This document shows positions 1 through 7,400 of a stretch of DNA of 64,000 nucleotides, piece by piece. Both the position numbers and the translations under genes were made by a program. The stretch lies in contig NZ_JAJNKA010000015.1 of NCBI RefSeq assembly GCF_021533215.1, positions 62,001 through 126,000 on the forward strand. Direction: 5' to 3'. This DNA comes from Portibacter lacus. Its GTDB lineage: Bacteria > Bacteroidota > Bacteroidia > Chitinophagales > Saprospiraceae. Each line of letters starts with the position of its first letter. Position 1 is the first letter of the stretch. Below the pieces are notes generated by a model. That model saw only the letters and a program-made list of their open reading frames with translations, had not been told where the DNA came from and did no database searches.

Positions 1-687
1 GAATTTATTGTTGTAGTTCCTAACGGCGAACTCGGCCCAGAAGAGTCTCGAGGTTGGAATGACTGCAGAACAGATGCTATAGGTAATCCATCTACTGATG
101 ATGTAAAGTTTATTACGAATTTGCTGGAGAAAATAGAACAAGAATATAGTCATGATAAAGGTAGAGTATATATAACTGGAATTTCAAATGGTGCTTTAAT
201 GACTCAACGGCTTGCTGAGGAAATCCCAGAGAAAATTGCGGCATTTGCTTCAGTTGTTAATTCATTGCCAGAAAATTCAATTTGCATAGAAAGCGATGAA
301 GTCATATCTGCACTATATATGAATGGAACTGTGGACCCTCTTGTACCTTACGGTGGTGGTCAGATTTCAAGTAATAGAGGAATAGTTAAATCTACGGATG
401 AAAGTATCCTTTATTGGATACAACGGAACCAAACAGATACTACACCTATCATTGAAAAGTTTGACAATATAAATATCGACGACAACAGTACTGTAGAAAA
501 AGCGACTTATAAAAATGGATTAAATAATAGTGAAGTTATTCTTTATAAAATTATAGGTGGTGGTCATACAGAGCCAAGTAAAAGTGAAAAATATTCTCAA
601 ATCTATAAGACTATAGTAGGCGAACAAAATGAAGATATTGAAATGGCTGAGGAGATTTGGAAGTTTTTCAAAGACAAAATCAAATAA
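1..687 (+). CDS. Secreted-type polyester/feruloyl esterase (LpqC/PHB depolymerase-like), 5' end missing
   Basis: The frame is open from the first base, so the gene begins upstream of the window; a TTG at 121 is not a credible start because the preceding codons read as conserved esterase sequence (VVVPNG, WNDCR, DDVKFI). The protein looks like the alpha/beta-hydrolase family of LpqC/poly(3-hydroxybutyrate) depolymerases and CE1 esterases, which hydrolyse ester bonds in polyesters or acylated polysaccharides. The nucleophile elbow is GISNGA, the probable catalytic Asp lies in NGTVDPLVPYGGG, and the catalytic His in GGGHTEP, so the triad is complete. The natural substrate cannot be told from sequence. 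A hairpin-bearing repeat begins 10 bases after the stop codon, marking the left edge of the accessory island. Confidence 0.8.
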   Translation, partial: EFIVVVPNGELGPEESRGWNDCRTDAIGNPSTDDVKFITNLLEKIEQEYSHDKGRVYITGISNGALMTQRLAEEIPEKIAAFASVVNSLPENSICIESDEVISALYMNGTVDPLVPYGGGQISSNRGIVKSTDESILYWIQRNQTDTTPIIEKFDNINIDDNSTVEKATYKNGLNNSEVILYKIIGGGHTEPSKSEKYSQIYKTIVGEQNEDIEMAEEIWKFFKDKIK

Positions 688-696
688 AGATGCAGT

Positions 697-760
697 AGCT
701 AACAATAGATAAGAAAGAAGAGCTCCTTCGCCACTCCTCCTCTTATCATTTTCCGTTCTG
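697..760 (+). repeat. attC-like imperfect hairpin, copy A1
   Basis: AAC (701-703) and GTT (755-757) frame a hairpin whose arms are GATAAGAAAGAAGAGC and a pyrimidine-rich partner ending CTCTTATC, with a CTTCG-containing loop. The same sequence recurs with few changes at 1766-1830 and 2921-2986. Size, AAC/GTT ends, bulged stem and location after a + strand gene fit an integron attC site; a terminator or REP-type repeat is the alternative. Confidence 0.5.
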
Positions 761-962
761 ATTCAAGGCATTAATAATAAGCTCTTAGAAGTGGTACATT
801 TCACATTTTAATAGTACAGATTATACTTAAAATTGAAGGCAAATAACAAAGAGGATAAGCGTATTTCGAATACAAGAAGGGTTTTATACCGAAAGAATAG
901 GGTAGAGGTATAGGTCAATGTGGGTGTATCTTTTGCCTGTTAATTTGTGGTTATCGATCAAT
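753..962 (+). repeat. Interspersed element, left module fused to right module (copy 1, internally deleted)
   Basis: Bases 753-895 match 3753-3895 and 15096-15231 almost exactly (left module). Bases 896 to about 962 match 15590-15655 (right module). In the fullest copy these modules lie on either side of an NHL-gene relic; here they meet at the shared word CGAAAG, so this copy looks like a deletion derivative produced between two CGAAAG words. The gap 688-1227 is filled by hairpin A1, this element and AT-rich sequence; no gene is seen there. Confidence 0.7.
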
Positions 963-1227
963 GCTTATCCGTAGTAGTTCATTTTAATATCGCTAGCTAT
1001 CATGGCAAATTTTATAGATTAGCTTTTAAAGCTAAATATATAGGAGTCCGCTATGAGGTTAATAAATATAAAGGAAATAAGAAACTAGGAATGATTTATA
1101 TTAAATTGTGGGTATATAAGTGAGTTATCCCTGATTAAATTGAAAAAAATGAGCTCTTGGCACTTTTAGAATAGTAATACTGTTTAAATAATATCTATAT
1201 GTATCTTTATAAATAAAATCAAATAGG

Positions 1228-1464
1228 ATGGCTTCTCAAACTCTTAAAGAAAAAGTACTACAATCGGTCAACAAATTAGAGGACGATTCAATACTTCAAG
1301 GACTCTTAAATTATATCGAACTGGAAAGCGATAATGATTCAATTTACGAGTTTGATGACGTTCAACTCCAATCAATAGAAGAAGCCAAACAGCAAGTCAA
1401 AGAGGGATTGACACAATCACATAGTGATGTCAATAAAGAAATTGAAGAATGGCTAAACAAATAA
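1228..1464 (+). CDS. Antitoxin of a ParE/RelE-type toxin-antitoxin pair
   Basis: A 78-residue acidic, helix-rich protein directly upstream of a ParE/RelE-type toxin gene, with which it overlaps by 16 bases. The family is not recognised from sequence; its middle (EEAKQQVKEGL) and C-terminus (VNKEIEEWL) look like the toxin-binding part of small Bacteroidota antitoxins found beside ParE toxins. Its expected role is to bind and neutralise the toxin and to repress the operon. A TAnnTTTG-like box (TATCTTTA, 1202-1209) precedes the ATG. Size, order and overlap are typical of type II modules; function is inferred from the pairing. Confidence 0.7.
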   Translation: MASQTLKEKVLQSVNKLEDDSILQGLLNYIELESDNDSIYEFDDVQLQSIEEAKQQVKEGLTQSHSDVNKEIEEWLNK

Positions 1465-1757
1465 GCTGGACAAATCAAGCAAAAGCGGATAGGATTAGTA
1501 TTCTTGATTTTTATAGAAGAAGAAACAAGTCTACATCATATAGCAAAAAACTCAACCGAATTTTTATCCATGAAATCGAAATCATTTCTCAACATCCTGA
1601 GATTGGTAAAAGATCAAACTCAACAAATGTCAGGGTGAAAATCTCAGGAAATTATTATTTAATTTATATGATCGAGGGAGATACAATTTATATTTTGAGA
1701 ATTTGGGATACGAGGCAAAATCCGATCAAATTGAACAAGAATTGGCGGCCAAAGTAA
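1449..1757 (+). CDS. ParE/RelE-family toxin
   Basis: A 102-residue protein with the compact RelE/ParE fold pattern: an N-terminal SWTNQAKADRISILDFYRRR helix, HPEIGKRS in the middle, then VRVKISGNYYLIYMIEGDTIYILRIWDTRQNP, the usual C-terminal beta strands ending in an RIWDTRQNP motif. Members of this family poison gyrase (ParE) or cleave ribosome-bound mRNA (RelE); which applies here cannot be decided. Translation is probably coupled to the upstream antitoxin through the 16-base overlap. The module is followed 9 bases after its stop by hairpin A2, so gene pair plus hairpin behave as one cassette-like block. Confidence 0.85.
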   Translation: MAKQISWTNQAKADRISILDFYRRRNKSTSYSKKLNRIFIHEIEIISQHPEIGKRSNSTNVRVKISGNYYLIYMIEGDTIYILRIWDTRQNPIKLNKNWRPK

Positions 1758-1765
1758 ACAACCAG

Positions 1766-1830
1766 GGATAACAGTAGATAAGAAGTAAGAGCTCCTTCGT
1801 CGCTCCTCCTCTTATCATTGACCGTTATCC
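1766..1830 (+). repeat. attC-like imperfect hairpin, copy A2
   Basis: The best-formed copy. GGATAAC (1766-1772) and GTTATCC (1824-1830) are exact reverse complements at the outer ends. Inside, GATAAGA pairs with TCTTATC; a bulged base follows, then an imperfect GAGC/GCTC stem around a CTTCG-containing loop. Total length is 65 bases. The layout (outer boxes with AAC/GTT, unpaired spacer, inner stem with extrahelical base) is that of integron attC sites. Confidence 0.6.
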
Positions 1831-1916
1831 ACAATTTATTGATACTTTCCATTTAATGTAAACTACTTATCTTACAGTTAACTTAATTTGTAAACTATTT
1901 TCAGTATATTTACGTT

Positions 1917-2387
1917 ATGTATATAGTTGATGTAAAAACACAAGAGCATTTCGATGTTGATATCACATCAATTGAATCTCAAGACTTTAAGAAAATTACG
2001 AAAAAGGAATATTTCTTCAATTGGAAACTTGAGAAAAATTATGAAATCAATAAATTAATCAGAACGGATGATTCAAAAATTTTAGGCTTAGTTTCAATTG
2101 AAAGAATACCAGAAGAATGGAGAATTCACATTAGATTACTATCTGTCTCAGTTGATAATAAAGGTAAACAGAAATCTTATGAAAGAATTGTGGGAAACTT
2201 GCTGACATTCATTTCAAAACTAGCGATAAAAGAATTTGCGGAACTTGCTTGCGTCTCTTTAAAACCAAAAAGTACTATAGCCCAACATTATATAAAAACT
2301 TATGGAATGAATGTTACAGGAGCAACCTTAAGTTTAGAGCTCCCTGAAATTTTAAATCTTGTCAAAAAATATGATAATGGAAAATAA
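1917..2387 (+). CDS. GNAT-like protein, probable toxin of a GNAT/HTH pair
   Basis: A 156-residue protein resembling small Bacteroidota N-acetyltransferase-like proteins that travel with a helix-turn-helix partner. Visible features are GLVSIERIPEEWRIHIRLLSVS (central beta strands), a GNLLTFISKLAIKEF helix and CVSLKPKSTIAQHYIKTYGMNVTG, which resembles the C-terminal part of a GNAT fold. A clear acetyl-CoA pyrophosphate loop (Q/RxxGxG/A) is not obvious. GNAT toxins of other modules acetylate charged tRNA; transfer of that role here is inference. The gene overlaps the next by 29 bases. The ATG lies only a few bases after a TATATTTA box (1905-1912), implying a very short or absent leader. Confidence 0.6.
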   Translation: MYIVDVKTQEHFDVDITSIESQDFKKITKKEYFFNWKLEKNYEINKLIRTDDSKILGLVSIERIPEEWRIHIRLLSVSVDNKGKQKSYERIVGNLLTFISKLAIKEFAELACVSLKPKSTIAQHYIKTYGMNVTGATLSLELPEILNLVKKYDNGK

Positions 2388-2913
2388 TAAGTCGAGTAAT
2401 ACACTAAGCAGCCCTGAATTTGGCGTAGACTCAAGATATAAAAGCTTAGATAAGAAGTTATCGGATGGCAAACAATTAATGGAAGCTAGATTAAAAAGAC
2501 TAAATAAATTATCTAGAAGTCAGGTCATTAATGCTAAACTCCTTCAACTTAAATTGAGGATGGAAGATTATCTAAAACAACCTAATTACCAAGAGGGTAA
2601 TTTCTTTACTAATTTCTTAACGAACTACATTGATACCATTTATGACAAACGGTCAATGTTCGCGAAGGATATAAATATCACTCCTGTAAGTTTAAGCCAA
2701 ATATTAAATAATCACCGTGAACCCAAGGAAGAGTTTATGTTTAGACTTATGCTGCATTCCGAATTAACTTACAAACACATCTGTAAATTTCAAAAGAAGA
2801 CATGGTATCAGGTTTATTACCATGAAAAAATTTGTGATACCATGGCAAATCAAAATGAATGGAGGCCTACAGAGAAAAAACACGTTAAAATCAAGCATGC
2901 TGTTTTAAAGTAA
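2359..2913 (+). CDS. HTH partner protein (XRE-like), probable antitoxin of the GNAT pair
   Basis: A 184-residue basic protein. Residues about 95-135 (MFAKDINITPVSLSQILNNHREPKEEFMFRL) form a helix-turn-helix of the XRE/Cro type, in which SLSQILNNHR would be the recognition helix. The N-terminal 80 residues are charged and helical. Position immediately after, and overlapping, the GNAT-like gene suggests that it neutralises that product and autoregulates the operon. A start at the second Met (MIMENNKSS, 2371) is also possible. Hairpin A3 follows 7 bases after the stop codon. Confidence 0.6.
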   Translation: MSKNMIMENNKSSNTLSSPEFGVDSRYKSLDKKLSDGKQLMEARLKRLNKLSRSQVINAKLLQLKLRMEDYLKQPNYQEGNFFTNFLTNYIDTIYDKRSMFAKDINITPVSLSQILNNHREPKEEFMFRLMLHSELTYKHICKFQKKTWYQVYYHEKICDTMANQNEWRPTEKKHVKIKHAVLK

Positions 2914-2920
2914 AAAAAGT

Positions 2921-2986
2921 GGATAACAGTAGATAAGAAGCAAGAGCTCCTTCGTCGCTCCTCCTCTTATCATTGACCGTAACTAG
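2921..2986 (+). repeat. attC-like imperfect hairpin, copy A3
   Basis: Differs from copy A2 by only a few bases between GGATAAC (2921-2927) and the ACCG at 2976-2979. The right outer box is GTAACTA rather than GTTATCC, so the last positions vary with the downstream gene block, as expected if the recombination point lies at the right edge. Confidence 0.55.
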
Positions 2987-3019
2987 GCATAATTTCCAAT
3001 AAGATTGAACTCAAATTAC

Positions 3020-3050
3020 TTTGTGATTGTTATCTATTTAGCTAACTTTG
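3020..3050 (+). promoter_or_regulatory. Bacteroidota-type promoter of the HigBA pair, leaderless
   Basis: TTTG at 3020-3023 is followed after 19 bases by TAACTTTG at 3043-3050, which fits the TTTG-N17-23-TAnnTTTG consensus of the Bacteroidota primary sigma factor. The ATG of the toxin is at 3057, six bases after the -7 box, so the transcript would begin at or next to the start codon. Confidence 0.6.
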
Positions 3051-3056
3051 GCTTAA

Positions 3057-3410
3057 ATGGAACAAAAAGTCAGACATGCCAAATTGTACAAAAACTACTT
3101 CATGGACTTTTATCAAAAGTTAGATAAAAAGACAAGAGCAAAAGTAGATTGGACAATTAAAGTCATTGAGTATCATGAAATGGTTCCAACAGATTATTTC
3201 CAACGAATGGCAAATACAGACGGAATATGGGAAATAAGAGTAAAATTGGGATCAAACATCTACAGAATTTTCTGTTTTTTCGATGAAGATCAACTGATTA
3301 TATTGGAAAATGGCTTTCAAAAGAAAACACAGAAAACTCCAAGGAATGAAATCAAAAAAGCTGAAAGAATTAAAAAAGAATATTTCAATGAAAAACAATC
3401 CAAATATTAA
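3057..3410 (+). CDS. higB: HigB-like toxin (RelE/ParE superfamily, Gp49-like)
   Basis: A 117-residue protein of the HigB/phage Gp49-like branch of the RelE superfamily. The core is VDWTIKVIEYHEMVPTDYFQ, then GIWEIRVKLGSNIYRIFCFFDEDQLIILENGFQKKTQKTP, where the IWEIRV...YRIFCFF...LENGFQKK pattern is characteristic. Such toxins cut mRNA on the ribosome. The toxin gene precedes the antitoxin gene, the inverted order typical of hig modules, and the C-terminal 23 bases overlap the antitoxin start. It is expressed from the leaderless-type promoter just upstream. Confidence 0.85.
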   Translation: MEQKVRHAKLYKNYFMDFYQKLDKKTRAKVDWTIKVIEYHEMVPTDYFQRMANTDGIWEIRVKLGSNIYRIFCFFDEDQLIILENGFQKKTQKTPRNEIKKAERIKKEYFNEKQSKY

Positions 3411-3687
3411 ATCATTCGATCAACATATTGATGAACAATATGGAATTAAAGGTACAAAATCTCGTGATGAATTTGAATCAGGGTATGAGGCATTCAAATT
3501 AGGCATTACCCTTCAACAGTTAAGGCATGAGGAAGGATTAACGCAGGAGCAATTGGCAAACAAATGCGGAACAACCAAAAGTTATATTTCAAGAATTGAG
3601 AATAATGCTTCAGATATAAGACTTTCAACCATAATCAGAATCTTTAAACAAGGATTTGGTAAAGATTTAAGACTAACGATCAACTAA
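3388..3687 (+). CDS. higA: HigA-like antitoxin, XRE family
   Basis: The preferred start is the ATG at 3388 (99 residues), because the frame upstream of it is only a basic extension read from inside the toxin gene. Residues about 35-90 (LQQLRHEEGLTQEQLANKCGTTKSYISRIENNAS) form a canonical Cro/CI helix-turn-helix, followed by a short hydrophobic C-terminus ending DLRLTIN. The protein should bind HigB and repress the shared promoter. A longer form starting at 3310 would add 26 residues and overlap the toxin gene by 101 bases. Confidence 0.85.
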   Translation: MKNNPNIKSFDQHIDEQYGIKGTKSRDEFESGYEAFKLGITLQQLRHEEGLTQEQLANKCGTTKSYISRIENNASDIRLSTIIRIFKQGFGKDLRLTIN

Positions 3688-3690
3688 TAC

Positions 3691-3761
3691 GCCTAGTAAC
3701 ATGCCGCCATCACATAAGCCTTTCCTCCGTCAGGCCTCTGGATGCATCTAGACCGTTCTGA
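3691..3761 (+). repeat. attC-like imperfect hairpin, second family (A4)
   Basis: Just after the HigA stop. AAC (3698-3700) and GTT (3755-3757) frame a stem with CATC/GATG and GCCT/AGGC arms. The inner part (CATAAGCC, then a TCCTCCGTC loop and AGGCCTCTGGATGC) is nearly identical to the hairpin at 25382-25426, 21 kb away, although the outer arms differ. Confidence 0.45.
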
Positions 3762-3922
3762 TTCGAGGCATTAATAATAAGCTCTTAGAAGTGGTACATT
3801 TCACATTTTAATAGTACAGATTATACTTTAAATTGAAGGCAGAGAACAAAGAGGATGAGCGTATTTCGAATATAAGAAGGGTTTTATACCGAAAGGGAAA
3901 TTAAATACTTCGGGGTCAAACC
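3753..3922 (+). repeat. Interspersed element, left module (copy 2)
   Basis: Bases 3753-3895 match copy 1 (753-895) without a net insertion or deletion, and match 15096-15231. Bases 3896-3922 (GGAAATTAAATACTTCGGGG and on) are shared only with the 15-kb copy and lead into the NHL-gene relic. The left boundary is the CCGTTC at the right edge of hairpin A4, the same kind of boundary as in copy 1. Confidence 0.75.
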
Positions 3923-4351
3923 GATAGGAATCGAGGGAGCAAAGGTGCAGGAATATGCATTCCGCACGGAATTGATTTAGATAAAAATGGAAATGTATAT
4001 GTCGCAGACCGCGAAAACAATAGAATTCAAAAATTTGATGCCAAGGGGAATTTTAAGGCTGTTTGGCAGAATGAAATAACGGATCAACTCTATTCCGTCA
4101 CGATCGATCCTCACAAGAATCATCTCTTCGGAATAGATTACATGATCGTAGAGGACACGATTGTAAAAGGTTCTGACATTTTCCGTTTTGATCTCAATAC
4201 GAATCTACAACTGCAATTTGGTAGAACAGGATTTTATGATGGTCCCATTTCCGGATACCACGATATTCAGATTGACGATGAAGGAAGTATATACGTTGGC
4301 GATATTTTGGGAAATAGTATTCAAAAATTCAGATTAACGGAAGCTGAATAA
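3907..4351 (+). pseudogene. NHL-repeat protein relic (C-terminal fragment)
   Basis: An open frame without a credible start reads GAGICIPHGIDL, then DKNGNVYVADRENNRIQKF, and near its end DIQIDDEGSIYVGDILGNSIQKFRL. These are NHL beta-propeller blades (hGIA-D-G-vYVaD-N-RIQ-F). An ATG at 4142 exists but would start in mid-blade. A whole NHL protein has four to six blades, so this is the 3' remnant of a longer gene, fused to the repeat element upstream. A second, more decayed copy lies at 15292-15495. No function is expected. Confidence 0.7.
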
Positions 4352-4390
4352 AATAAAATCGAACCTACAACACCATGTATGATTAATTGC

Positions 4391-4466
4391 TTTAGCAAGT
4401 GCTTATTTGGGAAATTCCTTCGGAATCTGCTCGCGTAAGTATTTGTTTACTAAATTACTTGCTAAA
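4391..4466 (+). promoter_or_regulatory. Long inverted repeat in the leader of the hybrid two-component gene
   Basis: TTTAGCAAGT (4391-4400) and ACTTGCTAAA (4457-4466) are perfect 10-base inverted repeats. Nested within are AAGTGCTTA and TAAGTATTT (with two G-T pairs) and ATTCC-TTC-GGAAT. The outer right arm ends on the A of the start codon of the gene at 4466. It could be an mRNA fold that hides the start site, or another recombination-type hairpin. Confidence 0.5.
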
Positions 4467-7400
4467 TGTTCGATTCGAAATGTTACTGGGCTTTAATGCT
4501 ACTTTTAGTAGTCCTGCCTGTTATTGTCTTAGGCCAATACCAGCCCACTAAAATCGACATAGAAATGCCTGTGTATGCTGTACTTCCTACTGTAGAAGGT
4601 CCAGTTTACTACATTCAGAAAAATGATGATGTCATCTACAACGCATTAGAAAGTTTCGCTAAATTAAAAGTATACGATGGGCATAATTTAATAGATTTAG
4701 GGTCTTTAGGCAGATGGGTAGATGTTAATGAAAAGGTGACAATGGATCGTTTACAAGATGGTTCTATATTTATTACTTTCACATACTTTAATCTTGAATA
4801 TTTATACCACCCGCGTCTTGATAAGCTTGAGGCTTTCACTTCTCCATTAACTTCTGGGAATATATATAGTATCGGAGTAGTGGAAGGGGCTTTTTATTAT
4901 TCTATTCGCAAAGATGAAGGCTTTCAGATTATCCGTTACAATGAAAACAAACATGAGTTTGTTTGTGATTCTAAATACTTCGTCTCCCAAATTATAAAAG
5001 GTGACGACTCATTTCTTTTTCTGGAAGCTGAACTAAATGATGATGATGTATCATATATAAATAAGAGATGGCATGAAGTGGACTTGAATTGTGGAGAGAT
5101 GAATAGGGTAGTAGGACTGAGAAATCTTGAAATAGAAAATGAAAACATTGACCTAGAAATTACAGAACTTACTCAAGTTAATGGACGATCTACATTCCGT
5201 TTTGGTCCAGACTCAACAGCAATTTATGAATGGGATATTAACACAGATTCCATCTCAGCATTAGCATCGGATTTACCAAAAGCTTATCTGCAACGATCCA
5301 CGGACGTTTCAGGAAATAGTGCGGAATTGTATAAGCACGAAGGAAAAATAAAACTCGATCTCACCCTACTTGATCATGAAAAAATAAGCTATGAAACTAA
5401 TTTTAACAGTAGCCAAGTGAGATCGTTGAAGTTCGGTAATTCACCAGATCAGCTGTGGGTAGCTAGTAAAGAAGGATTATTTAGACTGGATAGAGAAAAT
5501 CCCTCGGTTACACGGATTTTAGGTGATGAAAGTTTTCGAAATATAAACATCATTAACAAAGAAGAAGTATTTCTGATCTCCTCTACGGGTAGGAGTTTTG
5601 TAAGAGATAGAGACGGAAACACTTTAAGAGAAATAACAGATCGAGGCAACAGTGCGTCTGATAATAGATTTCTCAAGAGGGACCTCAAGGGCAGACTTCT
5701 ATTCGATGGATCATGGCATGTTTACGCAATACAGAATGATTACAGTTTAGATACTGTTGCCCATCAAGGAGGTAATTACTATGCACAACTGTTAGATAGT
5801 GACGATTTATTTATTTCTTCGGCACATGCAGGTAACTTCATTAAATCTTTAAAAATCGAAAGTCATGATACCATCTTTCTTTCAACAGAAATAGACAGAG
5901 TTTTGGATTGCACAAACCTGGATGTGCATACGATTGCGATGGCTTCTAATAAAGGCTTTACAGTTTATGATATAAAAGGTGAGCAATTCATCTTTCAAGA
6001 TACCATAAAAAAGAAAGCTCTTTCTTTGTTAAAGGATGATCAATCCAATATCTACGTTGGTTATGAAGATGGTACTATGCGACATTACAACGCATCACAA
6101 GGCAGATTCGAATTAGTAAAAGAATGGTCTATTAACCCTGGATATGGTATTGCCAAGATCTTACCCACGACAGGAAATCGCTTATGGATTTCTACATTTA
6201 GTGGGGTCTGCATTTTCAATACGTTTTCAACCGAGTTTTACTTCTTAGATAATGCCCTATTTAGCAATCCGGAATGTAATCGATACTCGTCATTTTATGA
6301 CAGCGTCTACCAAAAAGTTTACATCGGTACAGTCGAAGGCTTGTATATTTTCGATGAAACAATAAGCAAAGATTCCACACACCGTTCAGAACTTTTCTTC
6401 GTTGAAAAGTCTTATCCTGTTCTTGATAGTGATTCAATACGGACTGAATACATACTATGTGAGCAGTCCACAGAAATAGTATTACCAGCTCATAAACGAA
6501 ATTTTTCATTGAGTTTCTCGACAAAAAGTAGCCCTTATAGAGCAGATATACAGTTTGAACACCGCTTAAATGGAGGTCACTGGCAGGAGAATGGTGCAAA
6601 TAATGAATTGAGATTTAACTACTTAAAAAGTGGGAAGAATGTTATTGAAATTAGAGCAATAGAGAAGAAGACAGAAAGTAACATCATCTTTGCCACTGTG
6701 CAGGTGAACCCATTCTTCTATGAAAGTTGGTGGTTTCGCCTAGGAAGCTTACTCCTTATTTTCGGGGGATCGCTATGGTGGTTTAGACGACTTAGATCAC
6801 AAAATAAAAGGCTAGAAGCTGCTGTAACAGAAAGAACTGCAGAGTTGAGGAATGAAAGAGAAATCATCAAACAGCAAGCAGACGAACTCGAAAGTTTAGA
6901 CAAACTTAAAAACCAGTTTTTTGCCAATATTTCTCATGAGCTGAGAACACCATTAACATTACTCATCTCACCCATAGAAGGAATCAGTGAAGGCAGTAAT
7001 CTCACAGACCAACAAAGAAGTCTGCTTAGGATAATGAAGGACAATGGGAAACTCCTACAAAGTAGAGTATCAGAATTGCTAGAATTGAGCAGGTTAACTT
7101 CTAAAAAGGTTGTTTTAAGGAGTCAAAAAATAAACTTGAAACAGCTCATCCATTCATCAACTCAAATTTTCGAACCCTTAGCCGAAAGGAAAAATATTGA
7201 CTTGATCATTCACACTATAAATCTTTCACATAGTATAATCGGGGATGAAATAAGAATATCGAAGATCATTCAAAATTTAATCATCAATGCTATAAAATTC
7301 ACCAATGAAGGAGGGAGGATCACTTGTAATTTTAAAGTAGAAGATGAAGTGCTACATATGGAGATCAGTGATTCAGGAATAGGTATTAAAGAAGAAAATC

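Noticed and set aside
4142-4351. Complete small NHL protein gene starting at ATG 4142
   Set aside because: The homologous blade sequence extends upstream of this ATG to about 3920 without a start, so it is the tail of a broken gene.
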